This document shows, in pieces, positions 1 to 12,419 of a stretch of 64,000 nt of DNA. The notes beneath the pieces were generated by a model. That model was given only the letters and a program-made list of their open reading frames with translations, had not been told where the DNA came from and did no database searches. Source of the stretch: Dryomyza anilis (lineage: Eukaryota; Arthropoda; Insecta; Diptera; Dryomyzidae). Every line of letters starts with the position of its first letter. Position 1 is the first letter of the stretch. Position numbers and translations under genes: made by a program. The stretch covers positions 13,869,529 through 13,933,528 of the forward strand of contig OX638132.1 in assembly GCA_951804985.1 (NCBI GenBank), given 5' to 3'.

Positions 1-1181
1 AGTGGAACATGGGGTAATGTGGGAAATTGACATGTTTTTGCACTTAGAAAAACAAAAATAAATGTGAAATTTATTGAAAGTGAAAGGCATAAATATGGTA
101 TTCTGCTAATGCAAAAAGTTAGCAAATTAAAGTTTGACAAAATATTTTTAATTAATGATGCAGATCGATAGGTCCTTTGAAAACCAACAATAATTGCCTT
201 TACATCACTATTTTATCTTGTACCATTAAAGAGTTATAGCAAAAAAACGAAAAGATTCGCCCTTTTGGCATGACAAGATTTTTAATTTTTCCAATTTCTT
301 CGTTTTGGTGCGGATGGTGTATTGGTGCAAGATAAAATAGTGGTGTAAAGATATGAATTATTTGTTTTTAAAGCACCTATAGATTGGCATCATCATTTAA
401 AAATATTTTTTAAAAAATTTTTCCTGCAAATAACAAATGGCAAATTAATGTTTGACAAAATAATTTTAATTAATGTTGCCATAGATTGGTGCTTTAAAAT
501 CAAGCAATTAATGTCTTTACATTACTATTTTATCTTGCGCTAATAAAAAGTTATAGCATAAAAAACAAATATATTTCCGTTTTGATCAGGATATAGTCTC
601 ACAAAATCCGTATTTATAATTCAGTAGGTTGTCCAAATCTAAAGATATTTTACATACGTTATAATAATTGACAAATAAACCAAAATAACAGTAAAAATTA
701 AAAAATATATATAAATTTTGATAATTTTTAAAGCACTTCAAACTCTAATATTTGATTTCCCAACATTTTTAAAAATGAACATTCGCTCCTTTGGCATGAC
801 AGTGACGATATTGTCTAAGCAGATGATCGGATATGCTTGTATCGTACAGAAGGGGCGTAAGAAAAAAAAAAAACAAATAAAGATAAAAATATGCTGTATT
901 ATTTAGTTCATTTTGAATATTTCTATTTTGATTTGCCATAAAATTAAAAACACCTTTGATATTTATATATGTTTCTTAATACGAGGGAACTACATTATTT
1001 TTATTTAAAAGGACGATAAATATTCTCAATTTAAAATGCATATTTATGAAATTCAATTGATGTTTTGTTAATATAGTTTGTTAATTTCTGAATAATACTT
1101 TGAACTAGATGAGTTTTATCTCTAAAACGTTTCACAGTATTTTTCACAATTAAATAGATACAAAAAAACGAAAAAAATTAC
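1..1181. other. Left edge: intron of the ZMYND8-like gene with a three-copy local repeat
   Basis: No coding sequence seen. About 120 bases occur twice in direct orientation (about 118-245 and 438-565) and once inverted between them (about 318-405). All copies share the core 'ACTATTTTATCTTG' or its complement. The rest is AT-rich unique sequence. Confidence 0.6.
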
Positions 1182-2889
1182 CTTGTGCGCATTCTCTACA
1201 AGCGTTCGGCACACAGGACCTGCCTGCGAGGGAAACATAACGCTGCCGTCAGACTGCAACGGTCCATTCGGACGCGGTGACATGCGCGGTGGACCACGAC
1301 AGATGACCTCGGTGACAGCGGCGGCCAGAGTAGGCGTCACAAAATCACCCAATAAATGTGAGTCCGGCGTATGACTGGCAGGGCTGTTGCTACAGTTGAT
1401 GATGTTGTTGTTGCTGATGCCGTTGCCGCCAGAGCTGTTGGGCAATTGATCGACGGGCAGCGTGTTGGAGGCGAGCACAGTGCCATTTGTCTGTAATGCA
1501 GCGATTGTTGGCGACGTTGTTGCCGTAGTTGTAAATGTGTTGTACGAGAGGCCGGCCAAAGGTGGTGGTACAGAGTGTGTAATAGATGTGGACGATGGCA
1601 ATTGCATATTAGTTGCTGTTGCCGATGTTGTTGCCGATACTGCTGTCGTTGTTGTTGCTGACACTGCTGCTGTGCCATTGCAAGGCGCTAGAGTGACAGC
1701 TGCTGAGCACGGCGTTGCAACCTTTGTGACGGCCGTCAGTGGCGGCACCGGTATAGCGCTGTTACAACGTATGGTGGCTACATCCACTGGTATGGAGACC
1801 ATGCTGGTCTTGGACAATGTGCGCTTGGCATCGATGTTGCTGCAAGTGGCAGCAATTGTTGGCGATGTGCATGGTGAAATTTGGGCACTGCAATGCGCGG
1901 GACTTTGTTCGGAGGGCGAGCGATTAGGAAACGATTTACGCGCGCGTTGCTGATCTTGGCGCAGTTTGTGCTGCAGCTGTTGTTGAAGTTGTTGTTGCTG
2001 TTGTAGCTGCTGTTGTTGTTGGTGTTGCTGCTGCTGCAACTGTTGATGATGATGGTATTGTTGTTGTTGCTGTTGGTGCTGCTGCTGTGATTGTTGTTGC
2101 AGCTGCTGTTGATGATGCTGTTGTTGTTGCTGCTGCTGATGTTGCTGTTGTTGTAGCTGTTGTTTCTCCGCACTCTGCTCTAAGCTATTTACTGCCCGCA
2201 TGGTAGGCGTTGCCGAAGCGGGCAGTGGCCCATATGGAATTCCGCGCATAGCGCTGCGCTTCGACGCATTCGGTGGCGTTGTGTTGGTTGCCAATATTCC
2301 GGCAGTTGTTACTGTGAGTGCATTTGTTTGACTGCCTATCTGAGTTTTGTTGCTCAAACGTTGTATTGTGGTGTCGCCTACAACACGCACAGAATCGTGC
2401 GCATGCGCAGTATTCTTTTCGACGCTTACCACATTCGGTAGAAGCGGCTGCAGTGCGAGGCTTTCTTCTTCTTCGTCACTTAAAACTTCCTGCTTCACAG
2501 TGAGCAGATTAATATCTATCGCTGCAGCTGACGCCGACGATGTCGCCTCTAATGCGTCGACAGACTGAACGACAGTTGCAACTTTTTCAACATGTGCTGC
2601 TGTCGTTGTTAGTTGCGCAAGTGCTGATGTAGTTGTACTAACTGCAATTGTTGTTGCTGTTGTTTGTGTTGTTGCTGGCTCATGTTGCTCTTGATGCTGC
2701 TGCTCGGATTCATCCTCAGAAGTTGGCTCTTTTTTGATCTCCACAAAAGGCACCAAATCTTTGAGAATAAAATTATCTTTTGTGTTTTTGAGCACTGCAC
2801 GTGGTTGTTGCTGCTGTTGTTGCTGCTGCTGCTGTTGTTGTTGCTGCTGTTGTTGCTGCTGTTGTTGCTGCTGCTGCTGTGGTTGCAGC

Positions 2890-2920
<31 letters not shown>

Positions 2921-5900
2921 TTTGTTGCTGCTGCTGTGGTTGCTGCTTCTGTGGTTGCTGTCGTTCCGTCATTTCTTTCATTACATGCGGCGTTTTTTCT
3001 TTCGTTTTTTCAACAGGTTTTTCTTTCGTTTTTTCAACAGGTTTTTCTTTCGTTTTTTCCACAGGTTTTTCTTTAATTTTTTCCAAAGATTTTTCTTTAG
3101 TTTTTTCCAATAGTTTTTCTTCAGTTTTTTCTAATGTTTTTTCTTTAGTTTTCTCCAAGAACGGCTGTTGCTTGTCTTTGCCCGGCTTTTCGCGCTGTTT
3201 TTTCATTGCAACATTTTGCACCACTGGGCACAAATCCTGCTTTGATGCCGCCGTCAACTCAGCAGCTGTTTTTTCCTGTGGTTTTTCTGCTGCTACCGCT
3301 ACCATTGTTCTTATTAGTTTCGTCTTCTCCAACGCCTTCTGCAGCTGCTTGGTCTTTGTTATGGTGGTGCATTCGGCTGCTGGCAGCAACAACGAAGTCT
3401 TATTTTTTGCATCCTCTTTAATGATTTTCTTAATAGTGACGCCTTGCTTAAACTTGACCATATGCTGCAATGCATCTTGTGTGCATCCTGACGTATCTTT
3501 TGGTTCAGATAGTGGCGCTGACGGCGGCAAGAGATTCGTTTTTATTGTGAGCAGTGGTATCTTTGCATCGTGTTTGGCGTGTTTACTGCGTTGCGCAACA
3601 CATTCCGGCTGCTTGTTGCCGTCAGCGTGCAATTTACGTTTACCGCCTTCCAACGTTGGCGCAGTTGTAGCCACTTCAGTTTCCTCACTGAAAATTTCCT
3701 CAATTTTAGTCATTTTCGGCAGTGGCAGCTCGACCAACTCTTCCGTTGTAGTCGCTTTACTGCCGCTGTTGTTGCTCTTGCTGTTGCCAAGATCTGCGCT
3801 ATCTGACTTGCGCTTCAGTATAACAGTGCTGACTTTAGAGGAATTACTGTCGTCACAGTTGATTTTCGAAATCACCTCGTAGTTCGAAGTGCTGGCAGTT
3901 TTGAGCGATTTGCAGGCATCCAGCTCAAGCTTTTTGATGGGACTGCCGCTGACAGTTGAAATGGCTGCTGCTGTTGTTACTGTTGTCGCTACTAAAGGCG
4001 CTGCAGCAATAGCAACAGGCTTTGCTGTGCTGGTGGTTGTAGTTACAACAGTTGCTGCTGCTGCTCCTGCGGTTGTTTCCACTGTAGCTACTGCGGACAC
4101 CGTTGCAGTTAAGACAGTTGTAACTCCTGTCACGCCCAGCGAATGATCGCTCTCGGTGCCCGAATCCACAGCACTCGCCTTCTTTATAATCGATAAATGA
4201 TTGTCTGCCGTTTTTACAATTTTATACTGCAGCGGCGGTTTAGCTAATGTCGTCGATGTCGTTGTTGGCGTCGTTACAGTTGTCGCCTCCACCACTTGCT
4301 GCTGCACTTGCAGCTTCATGTATTCGCGCACGCCCGGCATCATTGTCTCCAGCTGCTGCAACTCCATGGTCGGCTCATAGAGCGTCTTGTACGGCGCATA
4401 ATTAAAGCCGCCTACTTTCTGTCGTATCCGCTCAATGTGCAGCTCCACCTCTGACATGCACTCGCTAAAGCCGGCGCGCGCCGAACGTTTGCCTGTCTGC
4501 GCGTTCGGCACCTGCTGCGAGTACAAATAACAGTCCTTGATCGGTACAAATGCGCGATCGTGTTCGCCAAAGAAGCGCACATTAACGTGTGCACCCTGTC
4601 CGAGGCCCATGGCCTTCGCCGGCCAGTACGGAAAGCCCTTCAGTTTTGCCCACAGCAACAGATGCGGCTGCGAGCAGACATCGACAAACCAGTCGCTGCG
4701 TGTGTTTGCATTCAAGTAGCATTCGGCGCAGGTATCAATTTCGTTGGCCTCCTGTCGGCAGATCTTTAGAATAGACTTCGCAGTCATCGTGTATTTGCTG
4801 CTGTTGCAAGCTACATGCGAGGAGAGAAGAAGAAAGTTAGAAAATCTTTTTGCAGCATCTACAACTTCCAGTACTTACTGCCCGCTGACGCTATCAGTGC
4901 ATTGTGATGCAGCCATTTGGTCTCGTTGACAAACTCCTCCGCGGAGCGAAAGGACTTCTTTTCGATTTTCTCCTGTAGCGTTAGAAATGTTACGGGGTTA
5001 ACGAAATATTTCGATAAATTCGAAATGTGCATTGACGATTCCAGAAATTGTGGAAACTAAAAGAGAAAATATTAGTTTTTAGTTTAATTAAGTTATTGAA
5101 AATATGGTTGAATTAAAGTTTTATAAACTAGCATTAAAAACTCATGAGTTTCTATGATATTAAAAAAAAAAACTTTTTCTTTTTTATTTCATTTGGGTGG
5201 AGCTTGGTTTGGTTATTTTCACAAATAAATTGAAAAAAATGTTCTTGCTAACACCTTCGTTACCTGAGAATTAATTTGCTCCATTTGCCATTTTTGGCTG
5301 ATTGAAAGTTGGTATTTAGTTAGAATTGGATTTATATGACTTTTTTTCTAATTATATTTTACGTTTTTTGATATATGACATTAAATATGAGATATCCAAT
5401 ATTTAATCAATTAAACTAACTCAAATTAAAGAAAATTTGTTCGACATACGTGACATTTTTTTAAATAATTTTCTAGTAATGTAAATGATTGCCAGTATAA
5501 ATACTCTATATAACGAATTCCATCGATCTTGCTTAATTCGTTTGTTCGTTGTTTTCGTGATTTCCAGAGACACACTTGTTTTGCTCTACGTGAAAGAAAA
5601 CGTACAATTTTCATGCTAAATTGGATATTTAGCACAAAACATAAAAATCTAAATATCGTAAAAGCTTATTTATATTTTTTTTTTGTATAAAATATATTTC
5701 AAATTAGTTATTGTGCATCTAAACATTAGCTGTGTTTTTATCATAATTTAAATTTGAGCTGGAACGAATTTTGTACGCAAAACAAAAACAAATTTGAGCT
5801 GAATAGATTTATCCATGATACAAATATATACAGGTACGATCACTCTCTCATTTTTTTCCAATGTTTACTTTAGGTGACACTAGGCAAGTTTTTTGAAGTT

Positions 5901-8900
5901 TAGTTTTAAAATCAAAACAAAATCGACAATTAAAAAAATCTCATATAAAATTCTATAGAAATGAAAAATAATTATCAAGGTATGCTTTGATATAACTTAA
6001 AAATGTTCACAAAAATTTTTATAATCAAAAGAAAATCTGAAAAATATTTTTCATATTTTCTTTGTACATAAATTTCAATTTCTGAAAATTTGAATTTGAA
6101 TCAAAACAAAATATTTCAAAATTTGTCAAAAAAACTTGCATTATGTCAGAGTGATCGTACCTGTAAATATTTGTATCATGGATTTATCTGTCTCCAATTG
6201 TTTTTGTTTTGCGTACAAAATTTGTTCCAGCTCAAATTTAAATTATGAAAAAAACAGCTATTATTTATCATTTTACTCGAAACAGAGTCAATGATCTATG
6301 GAGCGCAGTTTTGATCGATAATGATTTTCAGAGACTTGTTTTAAAATCTGATTTAAATCATTTTCAACCCGGGCAGTCTAACTGACCGTTGGCAACGCTG
6401 TCAACCGAATGGTAATGGCTGCATTAAGCACCCTCAACAGTTGCGAAACTTCTCAGTAAATATCACACAGAAAAAAAAGTGTGTAAATATAACTAAAATG
6501 TTAATCAATCCAATTAATTTTTAATTGAAACACCGCCGATTTAACTTTTAGTAGCATTGAATTCCTAATCGTAATAACGAGAATATATTAATTGTAGAAA
6601 CTTTAAGTAATTTTTTGTCAAATTGATATTAAAGTTGTTATATATATTATATTTTTTATTGGTAATTTTTAAATCATTAATTAGTAACATCAATTAAAAA
6701 TTTCATTCGATAGAAATTGGATCAATTAAATATTTTGTTAAATTAAATAAAATATTTGTCGAATAGAAACATATTAAAATAAAAATAATTTAATTCAATA
6801 TATAACATAAAATAAATATTAAGGGTGTGTGCGAATTCGACTAAATTTCTGACTAAACTAAATGTTGTCGGTAATGCAGTGTTCGATTTTTCATTTAGCA
6901 AATTTTCGAGCAGACTAAATTGAACTAAATTGGATGACAGCAAACAGATATATAATAATCGATTGAATATTGACTTTAATAATTACCGGTTAACGAATAG
7001 AGATCGAATGGAAAGTCGTTAAATTCCTTCAACCTAACAAATGTTTTACCGAAGTCAGTTTTTACAACATCTACAGGTGGGCCACTTAATTTGATATTCG
7101 CTTATTAATGATTCAATATGCAACAAAATGAGCATCATAAGCTGTTTGTCCAAATTCTTGACAGCAAAAATCAATTGAGTCATTTAATGCTTTAATAACA
7201 TAACATACACTAAATAATGCAATATCCTGTTTTAAAATAGCAACGTAAATGAAAATTAACGACGCCGACGACGCACGAGACGCACAAACAAAAAACAAAA
7301 TGAAATCCAGAAGCAAAAAACAAAAAATGAATAAATCAAAAGTAACAAATAAAAGTAGTTAATACTATTAAAGATTTAGTTGTATTGAAATTATATTAAA
7401 TTTATTCCTATTAATATTTTAATTAAAAAATGTGTAAATACAATTAATTAATTGGTAAATACATTCACATTTTTAATTGGAATACGTTTTGTTTGCTATT
7501 AATATCAATTGTTATATATACGTACAATATTTTTTTCTGTGTAATCGGAATACAAAATCATTGAGATCATCGATATCATGATGACTTTTACCGCTGGGCA
7601 CCTATACTGAAACTAGGGAAATCCCCGGTCTTTCGGGATTAAAAAAATACCGGGATTTGTTCCGAATTATTAAAATTTTCATTATAGATAACAAAAAAAA
7701 AATGTTAAAAATATGAGCAGCAGTGTTAATACATCTTTTAAAAACTAATTAAAATATGCAAACGACTGCAAAATTTAAAATTTGGGACCTGTGCGAATAA
7801 AGGCTAATATTAAGTGAATTTGCTAATATCGATAAAACAGTATTCATTAAACATACACAAATCACACTGCTTTATCGATATTAGATACAATTTAGTCAAT
7901 TAGTAGTTTTCATTTTATCTGCACGTTATTTATATTCGCAATTCCGGGATTTCATTTCGGTAAATTCGGTACATATATTCTCCGGGGTCTCGGGATTAGA
8001 AGTACTAATTAGAACTCTATATAATATACATACTCTCTGAGTCAAGCAAAAATATTTCAATGATTATTGTCTCATTTTATATATACAAAAAAATTGAATA
8101 TTTTATAAAATAAATACATAATAAATAAATCGTGAATGTGGCAACATTGAATTCATGAAACTTGAATTCGCTCTATAACTTGAATTCGCCGCAAATTAAG
8201 AGAGCATCAAAGAGAATCGCAAAATATGTATTGTATTTAAATATATGAAATATAAAGTAATTAATAATATTAAAACTAAACAAAATAAATATATGAATTA
8301 CTATATTTAATTTGAATAATTACAAAAGCACATACATGAAATAAGTAGCTACACAACAAATGAACAAAAATACGAATGGCTGCCGGCACTGACAGCAATC
8401 GGGTCTTCGAATAACGCACAAAACAGATAAATTGGTTGTTATTTCGTATTCTTTTTGTTTTTTTTTCTTTGTCGCATGTGGCGTCGTGGCTGCTATAAAC
8501 AACTACAACATTAATAACACATTGAAATACTTAACACGATGCCACTTCGTGACATGCTCACGATGATAAAAGTTGCTTCTTCGTTTGTGAAAATCATTAA
8601 AAGTAATGAAATATTTTTGTATTTTGTTTATAGGCTGGCACCACACGCATAACAACAACCACCATAATTTAATTTGTATAATTGACCAAAGCATTTGTGC
8701 TGTTCCATTTCTCAAATAGTAGACGTATCTAATTGTTATAGTAAATTATAAATAATTAATCTAATACTTATCTCCAAGGTTTATTTTTTTTTTGTTTAAA
8801 TCAGGGATTGAAAGCGTTATTTTCAAAACCTAAACCATAACTGAAAGCGTTATATACAAATATGGCATTGTTTGCAGTATAAATTAGGCAATAAATTATT

Positions 8901-11900
8901 TTCTGTAAGGTTTGTGTTTCAAAAATAAAACAATATTCAAAAAGATTAAACGGTTTCGGTTTTTAAACGTTTTTTAAAAGGTTATATTAACCGTAATACT
9001 CAGATATGGAAGAATAGAACTTATTTTTCTTCTTTTTTTAACTTTTATTTAATTTATTTTAAATGGTTTTAGTGTTATTACTTCTGTCAATGTGTAACCT
9101 TTTTAAGTCTAAGGAAGAAGAAAAACGTTTTATTTTAGCTAAAACCAGATGTGAACTATAGTAAAACTATAAGATTGAAGAAAATATTTACTGCAAAAAC
9201 TTTTATTCAATTTATCGATTTTTTATTTTAACAATCTGTTGATAAATTTTAAAAGTTGCATTTTTATTCAAAAGATTAAGATGTTCTTATCAATTGATAA
9301 CAATATTGGACACATCAAAGCAGACATATTTAAGTTTTTTTAGTAAAACTATTTTCACGCTTTCAATGACGATATATTCGATCATTTCTAAGCGTTGTAA
9401 TCAAAAATGCCATCAACTGATGAGTACTTAATCTATCGTCGATTGGCATATCAATAGTTCAAATTTAGCAACAACATAAAATTAAAAAAAATATAATTTT
9501 TAACAAGTGACGATGTCTGGAAATTTCCAATCGTTCAGTTCAGTATAAATATCAATTAAATTCAATTGTACCATATTTCGAATGTTTTTAATACTTTTAA
9601 AGTTATACAAAATAGATTTCAAAACCAATAAAATTCAAACAAATGTAGTTTTTTTGGAATTACATTTACCACTACGTTACAATCTCATAGTATAAAGTAA
9701 GAAGATAATAATATTGTTGATTACTCACCCCTTTAACGTTGCGCATACGCTTCAAGGCAAACGACAAAAGTTGACCCAATAGTTCCAACGACAAATCATT
9801 GCGACGTTGCCTGCAATTGCAAAATAAAATTGTTATTTTAATAAAATTTGAACAAAAAGGTGAATTGAAAAAAATGTGAATTAACATAGAAAAGCTATAT
9901 GCAGCAAATATTTGTAATAAAGAAATTAAAAAACAGCCTTTCATGAACATAACCAATAAACAAAAAAAAAATCGACTTTCACGATAGAATCAACTTTTTG
10001 ACACATAAATATTTAAGAAAATTAATTTCTCGATTTTATTTTGTTTGTTTATTGGCTAATTATTGACATTTGACTAAATTGTGTCAATTTCAGTTTGCAT
10101 CAACACTCAGAAGAAAATGTCCCATTAAGTACATGTATTAATCGTTTTTCATATTGAAACAAATGATTTTAATGAATTTAATAGTATTACAAAAATTCAG
10201 TATCATTAATTTAATAGTTGCAATATTATTGAATATAATTGTATATTATTTGTATACTATTGTTTTAATGTTTTGTTCTCTTATAATAATAAAGGCCTCT
10301 TAGGGTTTCTAATCCCGGGATTCCGGAGAAAATCAGTACCAAAAACCCCGATATAGAAATCCGGGTTTGCCAATTAAAATAACATCTAGATAAAATCTGT
10401 GGCAATATGAAATAAAAGATTCCGAAAATTATCTACAAAAATATTTTAAAAATTATTTTTGCAAATTTAAGAAAAATTTAAATATTGCATTAGAAGTTAA
10501 TTTTTATCTAAAATCGTTGACTTAACTACAAATCTCACCTCTTGGCACCACCGTGCAACACATTATCAACTGCCAGACACTCGGGACAAAACCACCCCTT
10601 GTCCAGCTTCATGGCGGCGGGCATCTTAACGCAGGTCGCATGATAGCTGCGCACACATTTGACGCACGGCACAAGATCCGCGCATTGACGACACTTCCAG
10701 CAGAAGCTGTCGGAACCGCGCTGCAATTGAAAAAGATCAAAATTAAAATAAATTAAAATAGATAAAATAAATGGTACCTTTGGCGGTGGTTGCCAAATAG
10801 TCTCCATATATTTTAGCATTGTTTTGCCCATGCTTTCATTTTCCACAACATCAGACACTACAGCTACAGCATTAGACGACTGCATATCACCACTGCTGCC
10901 AACGTTGTTGCAATTGCTGCTGCTGAGCCCAAAATTGCCCAAAAATGTGAGACTCTCATTGACGGACGAATCGGTGGTACACATTTGATGTGAGTTTTCC
11001 TCCAGTTCGTCGTCCATATTGGACTGCTGCTCCTCCGTGTCCGAGTCGTAATCGTTTTGTGCATCTTCGTGACGCGTTACACGTTGCAGAAACTCAATTT
11101 GTTTCTGCACAAATTCCGAATTCTGCGAACGCATGTTGGTGCGTTTGAGCATCTTCTCATCGGAGGGCCATTTCTTTAATTTGCCTAGATGAATGTTAAC
11201 GCTTTCATATTCATTTGGTGATTTGCGTCCGAAGCTCTTGCTGCGCGACCGACGTTTGTCGCTGAGGCTCTGGCTGTTGCTGGCGTAGTCCAAATCATCT
11301 ATGGACTGATTCGACTCATCCTTGAGCGGTATAAATTTGCTACTGCATCTTTTTCGCACATGATCAGGGCGAACATGCTGCCCAGGCGGTTGTGGCAAGG
11401 TTGACGACCACTTCAGTGATTCTGTGGACTGCATGTTTTTCGGTTGTGTGACATCGCCGTTGTCGGCGGTAATGTGTACTTCGGCGTTGCCACTTTGTGT
11501 TTTGGATTGAATCGCCCGTCGGCGTATCTTTGAATCATTTATTGGCGCCGCAGTCGCCTTTGAGTGTGTACCCGGATCTGAGTCGTTGAGCTTTTGCGCA
11601 ACCGCGTTGCTTTTTCGTTTAAGAGCCTTCTCGACGCATACGTCAGTCACAAACTCAGTTAATATTTTAGACTGGTTGACGGACTTTTGTAGTGCACGAT
11701 ACTCGCGCGACAAAGGAGTGCTGCTGCGTGGTTGTGGCGTCATAGGTTGCATTTTTTCATTGGTGCCATCTTTGACGACTGACGTTGTTGTCGGTGTTGT
11801 TGTTGTTGCAAGCACGTCGATTGTTTTTACCAGTGGCCTAAAAGTTTTGCCATTCTCCTCCACCAGCTGCACCAGGAGATATTTGTTGTCCTTGGTTTTG

Positions 11901-12379
11901 GCCTGCACCAGCTTGGGTGCGGCTATTCCTGGTGTCGCTGCGGTTGTGGCTGTCAACGTCAAAATGTTGGGCACGACACAAGTGTTCTCTTGTGTTGCTG
12001 CTGTTGTTGTTGTTGGAATATTTTCAACATTCTCCTCAAAATGCTTAAGCGACTCGTAGACTTCCTGATCATCGTCCTCCATAAACAGTTCATCAACATC
12101 TTCATCGAACTCAACGTAATCTTCGATGGCGCCTTCGCTCAATGTGTGTACCGTCTGCATGTCGACGGCGGCGGACTCCTGCACGATGCCATTCATGCAA
12201 CTGACGTAGGTTGTGATGCCGTCGCCACCGCCGTCGCCCATAATAACAGCTTTGCTGATTGTTGGCTGCTGATCTGTCGGCGTAGCGCGTGTGCTGCCGC
12301 CCCCAATCGCCTCATATTCGGGACGCGGTATTGAGTCGAGACTCTCTTCGCCGCCAGACACATTGGCCTCGTGTTCCAT
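1182..12379 (-). CDS. ZMYND8-like chromatin reader (PHD-bromodomain-PWWP), 3' end outside window
   Basis: Nuclear histone reader of the ZMYND8/ZMYND11 class; family members bind modified histones through a PHD-bromodomain-PWWP cassette and recruit transcription regulators. Five coding exons, 12379-10778, 10720-10539, 9810-9729, 5056-4879 and 4810-1182, have GT/AG borders and compatible phases, giving 1,891 open codons. The PHD finger (about residues 541-582) has C541, C544, C553, C556, H561, C564, C579 and C582. A bromodomain follows (about 598-703), then a CCCH zinc module (C708, C711, C726, H730) and a PWWP domain with PYWP at 741-744. About 1,100 residues of T/S/A-rich and polyQ sequence complete the visible part. 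The start is the first ATG after a TGCAG acceptor at 12420. The last exon ends at a donor (AAG|GTAATT) without a stop, so any C-terminal MYND finger lies left of the window. The bromodomain lacks the usual YN pair. ZMYND11 is the alternative, but the zinc/PWWP block fits ZMYND8 better. Confidence 0.88.
1965..2975 (-). repeat. Two CAG/CAA polyglutamine blocks in ZMYND8-like exon 5
   Basis: Coding repeats at about 1965-2165 and 2801-2975 are built of mixed CAG and CAA codons and encode long Q runs broken by H, L, P and K. The same DNA gives spurious long poly-Cys, poly-Leu and poly-Ala/Val ORFs on the opposite strand. Confidence 0.9.
2995..3165 (-). repeat. Tandem EKTKEK(P/T/S)xEK coding repeat
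   Basis: A 24-base unit encoding roughly EKTKEKPV is repeated about seven times just before the larger polyQ block of the ZMYND8-like protein. The middle copies are almost identical. It predicts a highly charged helical or disordered segment. Confidence 0.85.
5727..6262. mobile_element. Foldback/MITE-like inverted repeat, ~535 bp
   Basis: Left arm 5727-5845 and right arm 6149-6262 are inverted copies at roughly 85-90% by eye. Both contain TTTGAGCTGGAAC, TTGTACGCAAAAC and CAGGTACGATCACTC. The middle, about 300 bases, is AT-rich. There is no ORF, so it is non-autonomous. Confidence 0.75.
6466..7541. mobile_element. Dispersed ~1.1-kb element, copy A (ends CACAGAAAAAAA / TTTTTTTCTGTG)
   Basis: Bounded by short inverted ends CACAGAAAAAAA and TTTTTTTCTGTG, and matched at length by copy B at 31299-32505. 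On the minus strand at about 7020-7190 it retains a damaged coding relic that is longer in copy B. Position 7211-7213 is the empty site of the MITE present in copy B. A partial GGGTGTGTGCGA-type MITE sits at 6826-7024. Confidence 0.7.
6826..7024. mobile_element. Partial GGGTGTGTGCGA MITE
   Basis: Left end and middle of the same MITE family, inside element copy A; the right terminus is missing. The matching part in copy B (31612-31766) keeps the right terminus instead. Confidence 0.6.
7786..7945. repeat. Small dispersed repeat with TTTATCGATATTAG inverted core
   Basis: Contains GCTAATATCGATAAA and its inverted partner TTTATCGATATTAG. A diverged copy is at 25684-25820 in a Nup358 intron, where ACCTGTGCGAA and CAATTTAGTCAATTA are conserved. 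MITE-like. Confidence 0.55.
9811..10538. other. ZMYND8-like intron with two repeat fragments
   Basis: A fragment at 10103-10230 starts ACTCAGAAGAAAATG and matches the sequence at 63850-64000. Another, at 10297-10370, is rich in CCCGGGATT and matches the right side of 7610-8003. Nothing coding seen. Confidence 0.5.
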
Positions 12380-12419
12380 TGGTATATTTCAGTGCAAGGA
12401 ATGTTTGCGCTGCGTCAAT
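12380..12419 (-). other. 5' UTR part of the first coding exon of the ZMYND8-like gene
   Basis: Between a strong acceptor (TTTACTGCAG, ending at 12420 on the minus strand) and the ATG at 12379 lie 40 noncoding bases. This implies a noncoding exon further upstream. Confidence 0.6.

Larger units (their letters stand above)
5057..9728. other. Large ZMYND8-like intron filled with repeats
   Basis: Intron between the two bromodomain exons. It contains the foldback 5727-6262, the 1.1-kb element 6466-7541 with a partial MITE, and a CCGGGATT-rich repeat (7610-8003) enclosing the smaller element 7786-7945. From about 8010 to 9728 I see only AT-rich sequence without recognisable coding or RNA features. 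Confidence 0.6.

Noticed and set aside
2664..4146. Long plus-strand ORFs rich in Cys, Leu, Ala and Val
   Set aside because: They are antisense readings of the CAG/CAA and Thr/Ala codons of the ZMYND8-like exon.
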